Positions 6,514 to 14,502 of a DNA stretch of 35,172 nucleotides are shown here, piece after piece. The DNA comes from Deltaproteobacteria bacterium. GTDB taxonomy: Bacteria; Desulfobacterota; Syntrophia; Syntrophales; UBA2185. Position 1 is the first letter of the stretch, and every line of letters starts with the position of its first letter. A program made the position numbers and the translations under genes. The notes under the pieces were generated by a model. That model did not search any database and had not been told where the DNA came from. It saw nothing but the letters and a program-made list of their open reading frames with translations. The DNA is taken from contig JAPLJS010000079.1 of the NCBI GenBank assembly GCA_026388545.1, positions 1-35,172 of the forward strand, given 5' to 3'.

Positions 6514-8928
6514 TTAATATTTGCTTCCTTTCATTCTGAGCCGGGTGAACATGAATGCCGATAGAATATAGAGCAATACGGCTATCACAATAATAGATTT
6601 AAAGCCCCACCCTATGGCAATGAGCACCGTTGACGCACTTCCTGTGACGGAGAAGAAACCGTTTATGCTCCACGCCCAGGGAATGAGCACTTCCCTTTCT
6701 GCTGCCAATTCGCTGAGTCCCGATGGAAAGAGGATGCCCATGGGAACAGCAAGGGGTGCGATGAGTAAGCTGCACGAAAGCATTCTCAGCCACAATGGGA
6801 AGCCGGAGAGGGCGTCCTGGAGCCACCGGTCGGCGGTCAGGAAAACGAAGCCGGCAAGACCGATAATGAATACGGACCAGAAGATGTGTTTTGATTTGAC
6901 CGGCCTGCATTTCCCTGCAATCAGGCTTCCTATCCCTGAGTAGACGAGGAATGAGCCGATTACGACACTTGCGGAGAAGATGGGGTCGTAGAGATAGCGG
7001 ATGAATCGCTGCAGGATGGATATTTCTAAAAACATATAAGCCATTCCTAAAGAGCCGAAATAAATAAGAAGTGAAATGAGACCCTCCCGGGAAGAAAGAA
7101 TGAAAGGCATGGGAGCCAGGATGAAGGCTATACCCAGCAGAAAAAGGACGCATGCCGTTATCCACACCAGGATGTATCCCCAATCCAGGAATGGGATCAG
7201 GGTGCGGTTATATGAGTTGAGATATTCTTTCAGCATGCCAATTTTAAAAAAATGAGAAAAGAAGGGACTGTCGTCTGTGGCGGGTTTAACATAAAAAGGA
7301 TAGGTTTCGTAGAATTTTTCTTTTTCCGGTGATAATAGACTCTTTGCCGCATAATAAAAAGTGTCTTCTTCCAGGATATTAAAAATATTGGTTTCTTTTT
7401 CTTTAACTCCCGGGTAGTAGGAAATATCGAAAAGGCGGCTTTTGCAGTACTCCCTGATGGCCGCTATGTCCGTGCTCTCAAAGATGCCGTTTTTCACCAG
7501 GAGTGTGGCGGTCTGCCAGCTCCTGATCATGACGATTGATTGGGCAGGTGTGTTTTTCCCGTGCCTTTCAACTGCCTCAATCGCCATGGCGAGGAGCTTG
7601 ATGTTATCCCGTGGAGGATTTTTAATCCAGGTGGAGATGGAGAGGATTCCCCCCGGTGCGAGAACCATCAGGCATTTCTCTATTGCCTCTGTCGTAAAAA
7701 GATAGTTTTCATTGAGGGAATAAACGCCGGCGGTAGCCGTACCCATAGATTCCAGCAGGCTGATCTGGACAAGATCAAAAAGTTTCTTTGTTCTCTGCAG
7801 GTATCCCCGCCCCTCTTCGATATAAACAGAGGTGTTTCCAGTAGTATAGAGATTCCCACTAAATGAACCATAAACTCCCTGCATCAGATGAACAATATCC
7901 CCATTCATTTCCACAACGGAGATACTTTTTGCCGCGTGGTATCCGGCGTTGAGCATTTCTGTTCCGGAGCCGCCGCCGATAATCAACACATCAGGATGAT
8001 GTAAAATCTTATATGCAAGCGAGTTGGTCCGGTAATCCATAAAATGAACATCATTGACATTACCGGTGAACTCATTGATAGCCCCGACAGTGTTTCCGTC
8101 CAGAAAGAGCCCCTTCTGCCGCGGTAACGGGTATGGACAATTCAAACTCAAATCGGGGAGATAATGGTAGGCAGGGCTGGAAAGTACGGTAGCCAGACCG
8201 AGGGGGCCGAAGACTTCCATATCTTTTTTCGCCATGATGAGATTTTCGGCCTGGGCAAGATCTTTGAAATCGCTCATTGGGAGCGGAGCGGAGCGGAACA
8301 AAAAAACATGAAGAAGTATCATTGTACCTCCGGCGGCACAGATGATCCCCTGCCTGGTATGACTCGTACTTCCCACGAGAGCCGCACAGATTGTGATCAT
8401 TGAAATAAAGAACATAATATCATACGGTTTGATATGAAAAAAAGTGAGAAGGACAATCAGGCTTCCCAAACCTGACCCTGCCATGTTGGCGAAATATATC
8501 TTGTGGATGTTATCGGAAGCGGCTACGAAGCTGATTCCGATACAGAGGGCGCCGAGAAAAAAGGGAACAAAGATGGCAAGGCTTAAGAAAAGAAGACGGA
8601 TGATTTCGTATTTGTGCCAGATGATCATGAGGGGATTGAACGCAATCGCACGGTTCAGGTAAATGTTCATCCAGATCGACAATACGAGAAGGAGGGGACA
8701 CAGGAACAGGACTAACGGGAAGTGATTCTTCAACTGTCTTTTAAAAAGAAAGATAAAAGTGCCGCTCGCCCCGAATCCAAGGAGGGCTATGCTGATGATG
8801 AGATAAGCGAAATGGTACCAGTACTGTATGGAGAACATTTTGACCAGGAGGATCTGGTAGGAGATAAGAGCGGCAGATATCAGGAAGACTGAGGTCTGAA
8901 TACGTTGTAATGACAATGGGGCAACCAT
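6514..8928 (-). CDS. Multi-pass membrane protein with central spermidine-synthase-like domain
   Basis: The 804-residue protein has three parts. Residues 1-210 contain about six membrane helices. Residues 220-560 are soluble, with a Rossmann glycine loop IIGGGSGTEM (316-325), VVEMN at the usual acidic strand-2 end, and DLVQISLLES later, as in spermidine synthases. Residues 590-800 contain about seven more helices. Membrane-fused spermidine-synthase-like proteins of this layout are common in bacteria, but their reaction is mostly unproven, and aminopropyl transfer from decarboxylated SAM is only the founding activity. It is 4 nt downstream of pcm and close to the arginine decarboxylase gene, so a polyamine-related role is plausible. 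Confidence 0.8.
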   Translation of the reverse strand: MVAPLSLQRIQTSVFLISAALISYQILLVKMFSIQYWYHFAYLIISIALLGFGASGTFIFLFKRQLKNHFPLVLFLCPLLLVLSIWMNIYLNRAIAFNPLMIIWHKYEIIRLLFLSLAIFVPFFLGALCIGISFVAASDNIHKIYFANMAGSGLGSLIVLLTFFHIKPYDIMFFISMITICAALVGSTSHTRQGIICAAGGTMILLHVFLFRSAPLPMSDFKDLAQAENLIMAKKDMEVFGPLGLATVLSSPAYHYLPDLSLNCPYPLPRQKGLFLDGNTVGAINEFTGNVNDVHFMDYRTNSLAYKILHHPDVLIIGGGSGTEMLNAGYHAAKSISVVEMNGDIVHLMQGVYGSFSGNLYTTGNTSVYIEEGRGYLQRTKKLFDLVQISLLESMGTATAGVYSLNENYLFTTEAIEKCLMVLAPGGILSISTWIKNPPRDNIKLLAMAIEAVERHGKNTPAQSIVMIRSWQTATLLVKNGIFESTDIAAIREYCKSRLFDISYYPGVKEKETNIFNILEEDTFYYAAKSLLSPEKEKFYETYPFYVKPATDDSPFFSHFFKIGMLKEYLNSYNRTLIPFLDWGYILVWITACVLFLLGIAFILAPMPFILSSREGLISLLIYFGSLGMAYMFLEISILQRFIRYLYDPIFSASVVIGSFLVYSGIGSLIAGKCRPVKSKHIFWSVFIIGLAGFVFLTADRWLQDALSGFPLWLRMLSCSLLIAPLAVPMGILFPSGLSELAAEREVLIPWAWSINGFFSVTGSASTVLIAIGWGFKSIIVIAVLLYILSAFMFTRLRMKGSKY

Positions 8929-8932
8929 AGTG

Positions 8933-9679
8933 TTAATCGTGCTTCCCGGTCAGGGGGACAAAACGTACCGGCAACAAGTTTCTGGTAGTTATATTGCCGT
9001 CATTGTCCTTATTGATCAGGATAAGATTTTGAACCATGAAGGAGCCTCCCACGGGGATAACCATTCTGCCGTTATTTTTAAGCTGTGCCAGGAGGGGCGG
9101 CGGGATATGACCGGCTGCTGCGGTTACTATAATAGCATCAAAAGGAGCATGTTTATTCCAGCCGTAATAGCCATCTCCTATTCCAACGTCAACGTTATCA
9201 TACCCTAAATTTTTCAGGCGAAAAGAGGCAGATGTTGCCAGTTCAGGAATAATCTCGATCGTGTAGACCTGCTTGACAATAGGCGAGAGGATTGCCGCCT
9301 GGAAACCCGATCCCGTACCGACTTCTAAAACCTTGCTGGTCTTATTCAGATTCAAGACCTCCGTCATGTACGCCACGATATACGGCTGGGAAATCGTTTG
9401 TCCGTATCCGATGGGAAGAGGTCTATCATCATATGCCGAGGCGATATATTTATCAGGCACGAATTTATGGCGTGGAACAGACATCATTGCCCGGATCACA
9501 TGGGTATCTTTGACGCCTCTTTCCACAATTTGGCTTTTTACCATTGCTGTTCTTTGATCAAGGAAGTCAGTGTCATCGGACTTCGCGGCAGAGGCACAGG
9601 ATACTAAGGGGTGAATTGGCAGAATAGTGATGGAGATGAGAATCGATAGAAAACTGAGGAGACTCTTATATGAAACCAT
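8933..9679 (-). CDS. pcm: Protein-L-isoaspartate O-methyltransferase with N-terminal lipoprotein-like signal
   Basis: Residues 42-248 match Pcm throughout: MVKSQIVERGV, the substrate loop GYGQTISQPY (about 91-100), SAM motif VLEVGTGSGFQ (117-127), and a DAIIVTAAAGHIP block. The enzyme methylates isoaspartyl residues with SAM to start repair of damaged proteins. The oddity is the first 30 residues: a Lys, a long hydrophobic stretch and a lipobox LVSC at 25-28, which would export and lipidate the protein. SAM is not normally available outside the cytoplasm, so either the signal is misleading, the true start is near Met46, or the exported form has another role. It is followed immediately by the membrane spermidine-synthase-like gene. 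Confidence 0.88.
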   Translation of the reverse strand: MVSYKSLLSFLSILISITILPIHPLVSCASAAKSDDTDFLDQRTAMVKSQIVERGVKDTHVIRAMMSVPRHKFVPDKYIASAYDDRPLPIGYGQTISQPYIVAYMTEVLNLNKTSKVLEVGTGSGFQAAILSPIVKQVYTIEIIPELATSASFRLKNLGYDNVDVGIGDGYYGWNKHAPFDAIIVTAAAGHIPPPLLAQLKNNGRMVIPVGGSFMVQNLILINKDNDGNITTRNLLPVRFVPLTGKHD

Positions 9680-9717
9680 ATAGGTGAAACCCCGTCCGGC
9701 TAAAATAACGTAATCGC

Positions 9718-9742
9718 CCCCTCTCCCTTGATGAGAGAGGGG
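9718..9742 (-). terminator. GC-rich hairpin between arginine decarboxylase and pcm
   Basis: CCCCTCTC (9718-9725) pairs perfectly with GAGAGGGG (9735-9742) over a 9-nt loop, 7 nt past the arginine decarboxylase stop. There is no U-tract on the minus strand, so it may be an mRNA-stabilising or attenuating hairpin rather than a true terminator. Confidence 0.35.
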
Positions 9743-9748
9743 TTGGTT

Positions 9749-10321
9749 TCAGAAAACAAATACGGCGGCGGCGACGACGGTAGTGTATCCTGCTTTTCTA
9801 ACAATCGCAGATTGGGTCACATTGCGTGTTCTGACGATTTTTCCGCTGATTTTAAAGATCTCCTTCTTCTCATCCCAGCTTTCATCGACATCAAAATCAA
9901 TGCCCAGTGTGGATGCCAGCATAGCGGCAGCAAGGTCTTCGGCGTAATCGCCGGCTTGTTTCTCCGTTTGACCGAAAGCATGATGTTCGCTGATATACCC
10001 ATAAGACGATTTCTCTGCCGGGATGGCGCAACCGACAGAAGCAGCCAGAAGTCGCTTCGGTTCGTCGCTGCAGCAACGGCTCATGACACAGAAGGTCATT
10101 CCCCCAGGTACCAGTTCTTTCAGTCCCTGGGTTTTCGAGACCATTTTACATCGTGGCGGAAAGATACTCGATACCTGCACAAGGTTGAATTTCTCTATGC
10201 CCGCGTCCCTCAGAGCCCGCTCAAATGAATGGAGTTCGTCCTTATGCGTTCCGACACCTTTTGTAAAAAAAATCTTTGTGGGAACAAAATATTTTATTTC
10301 CCGCCCTCCTAAATATTTCAT
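9749..10321 (-). CDS. Pyruvoyl-dependent arginine decarboxylase
   Basis: This 190-residue protein matches the PvlArgDC family over its length. [19 protein letters not shown] is at the N-terminus. [10 protein letters not shown] contains the Ser51-Ser52 pair, where the proenzyme is expected to cleave itself so that the downstream Ser becomes the pyruvoyl group. [11 protein letters not shown] and a long C-terminal beta region follow. It converts arginine to agmatine and CO2, the first step of one polyamine route, or part of acid or arginine metabolism. An AAGGGGGG tract precedes ATG 10321. It lies 70 bp upstream of the pcm and spermidine-synthase-like genes on the same strand. Confidence 0.9.
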   Translation of the reverse strand: MKYLGGREIKYFVPTKIFFTKGVGTHKDELHSFERALRDAGIEKFNLVQVSSIFPPRCKMVSKTQGLKELVPGGMTFCVMSRCCSDEPKRLLAASVGCAIPAEKSSYGYISEHHAFGQTEKQAGDYAEDLAAAMLASTLGIDFDVDESWDEKKEIFKISGKIVRTRNVTQSAIVRKAGYTTVVAAAVFVF

Positions 10322-10439
10322 GGCCCCCCTTTTGCGATTTAAGCCGCGATCCGATCGTTCTGAGGATGTTTAAAATATTTGCAACGGATATTGGTCGTCT
10401 CCTTATCAGCTTGTTGGTCCCATGTCAATAAGTGGAAAA

Positions 10440-11912
10440 TCACTTCGGAGATTCTTTTTTTACCGTTACAAAGAAGTTCATATCTCCTCTCTTGATTAAA
10501 AGTAAGAGAGTTGCTTCTTGAGGAGCTTTCTTGATTTCGTTCAGAAAATCTTTCAGGGAAGAAATATTTACTTTGTTGACCTGGAGAATAATATCCTGGA
10601 TTTTCAATCCGGCATCATCGGCAGGACTTCCCTCACGTACCTGGGTGATAATAACCCCGCCTTTTCCAGAAAGCCCCAAATGTTTTGCCATCTCGGGAGT
10701 AATTTCTTGAACTGTCATGCCATAATGCTCGCCGATCTTACCTTTGCGGGCTATTTCTTTTTCTTCTTTCCGTTCACCAATTGTCACCTGAAGAGTCTTC
10801 TCCCGGCCATCACGCACAACTTTGACGTTAGCCTTTTCTCCAATTTTCAGAGCGGCAACAATTCTCAACAGTTCGTGGGTGTCCTGAATTTTCTTTCCGG
10901 CAATTTCGATGATGATATCGCCGGTTTTTATACCGGCCTTATCGGCCGGATCACCCTCAAAGACATGACCTACCAGGGCGCCCTTTATGTCTTTCAATTT
11001 CAAATTTTCGGCAATATCTTCTGTAATATCCTGTATGGATATTCCTAACCACCCCCGGGTGACGATTCCCTTCGTTTTGAGATCGGCGAGAATACCTTTT
11101 GCCGTGTTAATTGGTATGGCAAAACCAATCCCTTGTGCTTGAGCAACAATTGCAGTATTGATACCGACGACTTCACCCTCGATGTTGAAGAGCGGACCGC
11201 CACTGTTGCCAAGATTTATGGAGGCATCTGTTTGAATGAAATTATCGTACGGTCCTGAACCGATGACACGCCCCTTTGCACTGACAATTCCTGCTGTGAC
11301 CGTATGTTCCAGCCCGAAAGGGTTGCCGATGGCAAATACCCATTCACCTGTCCGTAATTTTTCAGAATCTCCGAACTTAACGACGGGGAGACTGTCGGCT
11401 GCGTTTATTTTAATCAATGCAATATCTGTATTGGCGTCTCTCCCCTTAACTTCTGCATCGTATTCTTTACCGGTGGCAAGTTTTACTTTTATTTTATCAG
11501 CCTTCTCAACAACGTGATTATTGGTAAAGATATAGCCATCACTGGAAATGATGAATCCTGATCCCAGGCTCCGTTGTTTAAATTCCCTTTCGGGTGCGTT
11601 TTCAAAAAATCTTCTGAAAAAGTCATCCCCACCGAAAAACCTGGGGGAAGGCATATCGTTTCCGAAGGGATTGTCAAGTCGTTTTTTACTTTTAACGATG
11701 GTCGTCGTGCTGATATTGACTACAGTGGGACTCCATTTTTCCACTAAGTCAGCAAAAGAGACAGGTGTTCCCGCCGCTTTTCCTGCCGGAGATGCAAAGG
11801 CATTATCTCCATTCAGCTCCTTGGGTAAAAAAGTAAAATCTGCAAAAGGGATAAACAGTAACGAAAACAGAAAAAGAATCACGATAAAGAATTTGTGGGG
11901 TTTACTAATCAT
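10440..11912 (-). CDS. degP: Do-type periplasmic serine protease (HtrA/DegP/MucD) with two PDZ domains
   Basis: The 490-residue protein starts with a signal peptide (residues 1-40, hydrophobic core then AFA-S). The trypsin-like domain has a catalytic triad of His133 (TNNHVV), Asp163 (NTDIALIKI) and Ser237 (GNSGGP). Two PDZ domains follow (about 285-375, beginning RGWLGISIQDI, and 395-485, with GVIITQV...DAGLKIQDIIL). These proteins act in the periplasm as oligomeric protease/chaperones that clear misfolded envelope proteins. A GGGAGG lies 15 nt before the ATG, rather far for a ribosome site. The gene is apparently monocistronic. Confidence 0.95.
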   Translation of the reverse strand: MISKPHKFFIVILFLFSLLFIPFADFTFLPKELNGDNAFASPAGKAAGTPVSFADLVEKWSPTVVNISTTTIVKSKKRLDNPFGNDMPSPRFFGGDDFFRRFFENAPEREFKQRSLGSGFIISSDGYIFTNNHVVEKADKIKVKLATGKEYDAEVKGRDANTDIALIKINAADSLPVVKFGDSEKLRTGEWVFAIGNPFGLEHTVTAGIVSAKGRVIGSGPYDNFIQTDASINLGNSGGPLFNIEGEVVGINTAIVAQAQGIGFAIPINTAKGILADLKTKGIVTRGWLGISIQDITEDIAENLKLKDIKGALVGHVFEGDPADKAGIKTGDIIIEIAGKKIQDTHELLRIVAALKIGEKANVKVVRDGREKTLQVTIGERKEEKEIARKGKIGEHYGMTVQEITPEMAKHLGLSGKGGVIITQVREGSPADDAGLKIQDIILQVNKVNISSLKDFLNEIKKAPQEATLLLLIKRGDMNFFVTVKKESPK

Positions 11913-11984
11913 GGCTATCTATATGAACCTCCCTGATACGAAGAATTGTATGGTATGTCCTGATGGACAAAGATGCTTCACACC

Positions 11985-12021
11985 TTTAAATAAATATAAA
12001 CTGGGGGACAGAGTCCCCCAG
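11985..12021 (-). terminator. Terminator-like hairpin downstream of selenoprotein operon
   Basis: CTGGGGGAC (12001-12009) and GTCCCCCAG (12013-12021) form a perfect 9-bp stem with a 3-nt loop. Read on the minus strand it is followed by TTTATATTTATTT. It lies 140 nt beyond the stop of the selenoprotein gene and upstream of degP, so it probably ends the cyclic-nucleotide-binding/selenoprotein transcript. Confidence 0.65.
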
Positions 12022-12141
12022 AAAATCATTCATCTTAAACAGATTTTCCTCCGCATCAACAGCCTACCTTGATGATGACGGCAAGCACATGCGAAAGTAT
12101 TTATCGCCAACTGATCTATATCCTTATAAGTTTCGGTGTGA

Positions 12142-12160
12142 GACCGATTACCTATCGGCC
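12142..12160 (-). promoter_or_regulatory. SECIS-like hairpin for the C-terminal UGA
   Basis: Starting 11 nt after the second UGA (12173-12171), GGCCGAU pairs with AUCGGUC (one G-U pair) around the loop AGGUA. Seven base pairs and a loop containing GGU about 18-22 nt after the UGA match the geometry of bacterial SECIS elements bound by SelB. The hairpin sits just past the final stop codon at 12162, so it carries no coding constraint. Confidence 0.6.
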
Positions 12161-12161
12161 T

Positions 12162-12377
12162 TCAGACCCCTCAGGCACCCCCGTAGCCGATGGTTACTTT
12201 ATCGCCCTCCACAATGACCGGAACTTGCCGAACACCGCCGGAAATCTTGAGCATCTCCTGTAATTTTGCGCTGTCGGATTTCACATCGAGGTACTTTGCC
12301 TTTTTCCCGTAGGCCGACAGGGCCTGGTCTGTGAAAGGTCACCCCGCTTTTCCGTAAATGATAGTCTCCTCCGCCAT
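12162..12377 (-). CDS. Glutaredoxin-like selenoprotein with two selenocysteines (Uxx-star type)
   Basis: ATG 12377 follows GGAGG by about 7 nt. Read through two in-frame UGA codons, the frame gives 71 residues. Sec13 is in IYGKAGUPFT, exactly where glutaredoxins carry the first active-site Cys. A typical glutaredoxin fold follows (KYLDVKSD, RQVPVIVEGDKVTIGYGG with the cis-Pro), and Sec69 stands in GGAUGV-stop. A Sec two residues before the stop is what I recall as the Uxx-star glutaredoxin-like seleno-family; that name is from memory. Both UGAs have hairpins at SECIS spacing. Predicted role: cytosolic thiol/selenol redox chemistry. It lies 16 nt after the cyclic-nucleotide-binding gene. Conventional gene callers would miss it because the longest UGA-free piece is about 55 codons. 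Confidence 0.82.
12311..12325 (-). promoter_or_regulatory. SECIS-like hairpin for the active-site UGA
   Basis: Downstream of the UGA at 12341-12339, AGGCC and GGCCU pair around a CUGUC loop. The stem starts 14 nt and the loop about 19-23 nt after the UGA, the spacing expected of bacterial SECIS elements within the coding sequence. The stem is only 5 bp, so the evidence is mostly positional. Confidence 0.5.
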
Positions 12378-12393
12378 GATTTTCCCTCCGGTT

Positions 12394-12879
12394 TTACATT
12401 TCTGTCAGGACAGATAAACCTCGCTCACCAACCAGTATAATCTGGGTATGGGTAAGACGGGTGGCTATTACTTTTGCAGTGGCATGCATGAACTTGAATC
12501 CTAAGGCACTGTCTTTATTTAGTAATTGCCTGAGTTTTTCTCCATCGAAGGCAATTACTTTCGCATTGTCAATGCATCGAGCCCCTAAGGTATATACATA
12601 CGGTTCAACAACGGATGACCATCCCATGGCATCTCCCTTTGTGACGATATCCACGGTGACCTGCATGGGGGGTTTAGCGGTACCCATGTAACTCTCCAAG
12701 ACCATAATAATCTTTCCCTCTTCCACCAGGTAGAGGTTTTTTGCCGGATCTCCCTTCTTGTAAACCTGGAAACCGGCTTTGTACGACTCTTCAGTGGCTA
12801 TTTCAGCGAATTTCTCTAACTCTCCATCAGCGAATCCCTTAAAAAAACCGAAAGTTTTTAACAGATCTACCGAAATCAT
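12394..12879 (-). CDS. Cyclic nucleotide-binding domain protein without DNA-binding domain
   Basis: This 161-residue protein is a single cNMP-binding (Crp-like) beta-barrel. FFKGFADGELEKFAEIA opens it, YKKGDPAKNLYLVEEGKI is the classic GD/G pattern at about 40-57, and GDAMGWSSVV fills the phosphate-binding cassette position, though without the canonical RxA Arg. Helices follow and there is no helix-turn-helix. It may sense a small ligand or act as a regulatory subunit. GGAGG lies 9 nt before ATG 12879. It is the first gene of a two-gene unit with the selenoprotein, which suggests a link to redox sensing (inference). Confidence 0.85.
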   Translation of the reverse strand: MISVDLLKTFGFFKGFADGELEKFAEIATEESYKAGFQVYKKGDPAKNLYLVEEGKIIMVLESYMGTAKPPMQVTVDIVTKGDAMGWSSVVEPYVYTLGARCIDNAKVIAFDGEKLRQLLNKDSALGFKFMHATAKVIATRLTHTQIILVGERGLSVLTEM

Positions 12880-13132
12880 GTGTCAGTCCCTCCTTTCTGA
12901 AAAAAAGAAACCGGTTTTGGTATTGTTGCCCTTTTATCGCCCTTTTGTCTTTTATGATACCAATCTTTTACGGTTTATGCCATAAAAATTATATTTTGGA
13001 CGGCTTTGATAAGTAGTTTGAAAAGGGTGCACAAAAGTATTGCACTCATGAGAAAAAATACCTAAAATAAAAAAAGTATGAATGATTTACTTGGTGATCA
13101 TTAATTGGTTATGGATTAAGTATCCGGTATCT

Positions 13133-14488
13133 ATGAGACGGCAAAATATACTCATATTCTTAGTAATTATTTTTGTTTTGTATGGTTGCGTTACTGTCCC
13201 TGAGACGATCAGAGACATCCGGGACCTCAAACAGGATCACATGGTTTACATCGATAAATCTGCTTCCGATCGCGATTGGATAAGTGTCGAAGATCAAAAA
13301 AAAATGGACGCCAATTATAATTCTCTCTATTTTGCTCCATGGCGCCGGGAGAAACCCTATTATCAGATAGACATTGTCGAGAGAGGATTTAAGAAGTACA
13401 GAAAAAATTTAGGGTATGGTGAAAATGGAAGAAAACATTCGAAATCATGGATGAAAAATATAGTAAACAATGCCCACCTGGAAAATTATCCGAATAGCGG
13501 CTTCATAGGTATTACCATTGAAACTGCTGATTTACGAGTTCTGCCCACGCATAAGCCCCGCTTTTTTGATGCAAGCTATTCACATAGTGGATATCCTTTC
13601 GATACCCTGCAAGAGTCGTCTATTGCCCCCAATACACCCCTTTTTATATCCCATATGACAAAGGATAAGGCATGGGTTTTAGTCGAAACGCCCTATGCCG
13701 TGGGGTGGATGTCAGCAAGAAGTGTGGCCTCCGTGGATAACAATTTTATAAAGACCTGGGAAAGGGGTCAGTATGCGGTTGTCATGAAGGATAAAACCCA
13801 TCTCTATGATGGAGGCGGCCGTTATTTTTTTAATGCACCATTAGGCGCAATGTTTCCAAAAATGGAGGAAGATGCGAAAAACATCACGCTGTTGGTGGCT
13901 GTGGCGGATGAAAACGGCAAGGCATGCATCAAAACTGCTGTTATACCAAAAGAAGCGGCAACATCAAAACCTCTGCAATTAACCATTTTAAATATTGCGA
14001 AACTTGCCAACGAACTGATCAATGAACCCTATGGCTGGGGAGGCTTGTATCAGAACAGGGACTGTTCGGCCATGATCAAGGACCTGTTTGCCCCTTTCGG
14101 AATCTGGTTACCAAGGCATTCAGCCGATCAGGCAAAAGAGGGAGGGACATTCATAGACCTTCAGAAACTTTCTCCGGAAGAAAAAGAATTGATGATTCTC
14201 AAGCACGGCATACCGTATCTGACCCTGATATGGCGCAGAGGGCACATTATGCTGTACATCGGGAGCTATCAGGGTAAGGCACTCATATTTCATAATTTAT
14301 GGGGAGTCAGAACGAGGGATTTGCTGGGCAGGGAAGGCAGAAGAATAGTCGGCCATGCAGCCATAACAACGCTTAATCCGGGAAGTGAATTCAATCCTAG
14401 TGATACTCCCGGGGGTGATTATTTGAAGGGTATTTTGGGTATGACTGTATTGCTAAACCCCCAAAATCCGGAAATAGTCAAACAGTAA
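13133..14488 (+). CDS. NlpC/P60 peptidoglycan endopeptidase lipoprotein with SH3-like domains
   Basis: The start chosen is ATG 13133 (451 residues), because it gives a clean lipoprotein signal: MRRQN, a hydrophobic core and LYGC with lipidated Cys19. A frame from 13082 adds 17 residues before it. Residues about 120-270 form bacterial SH3-like regions (ETADLRVLP, VGWMSARSV). The C-terminal papain-like domain shows the catalytic Cys311 in NRDCSAMIKDLF, His371 in RRGHIMLYIG and a third His387 in FHNLWG. The combination matches YkfC-type enzymes that cut gamma-D-Glu-diamino acid links in wall peptides at the cell envelope. It is 14 bp from the acyl-CoA synthetase gene, probably by chance. Confidence 0.88.
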   Translation: MRRQNILIFLVIIFVLYGCVTVPETIRDIRDLKQDHMVYIDKSASDRDWISVEDQKKMDANYNSLYFAPWRREKPYYQIDIVERGFKKYRKNLGYGENGRKHSKSWMKNIVNNAHLENYPNSGFIGITIETADLRVLPTHKPRFFDASYSHSGYPFDTLQESSIAPNTPLFISHMTKDKAWVLVETPYAVGWMSARSVASVDNNFIKTWERGQYAVVMKDKTHLYDGGGRYFFNAPLGAMFPKMEEDAKNITLLVAVADENGKACIKTAVIPKEAATSKPLQLTILNIAKLANELINEPYGWGGLYQNRDCSAMIKDLFAPFGIWLPRHSADQAKEGGTFIDLQKLSPEEKELMILKHGIPYLTLIWRRGHIMLYIGSYQGKALIFHNLWGVRTRDLLGREGRRIVGHAAITTLNPGSEFNPSDTPGGDYLKGILGMTVLLNPQNPEIVKQ

Positions 14489-14502
14489 AAGGAAATAAAT
14501 AT

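Noticed and set aside
12069-12263. 64-codon plus ORF
   Set aside because: It is antisense to the selenoprotein gene, which has far better support.
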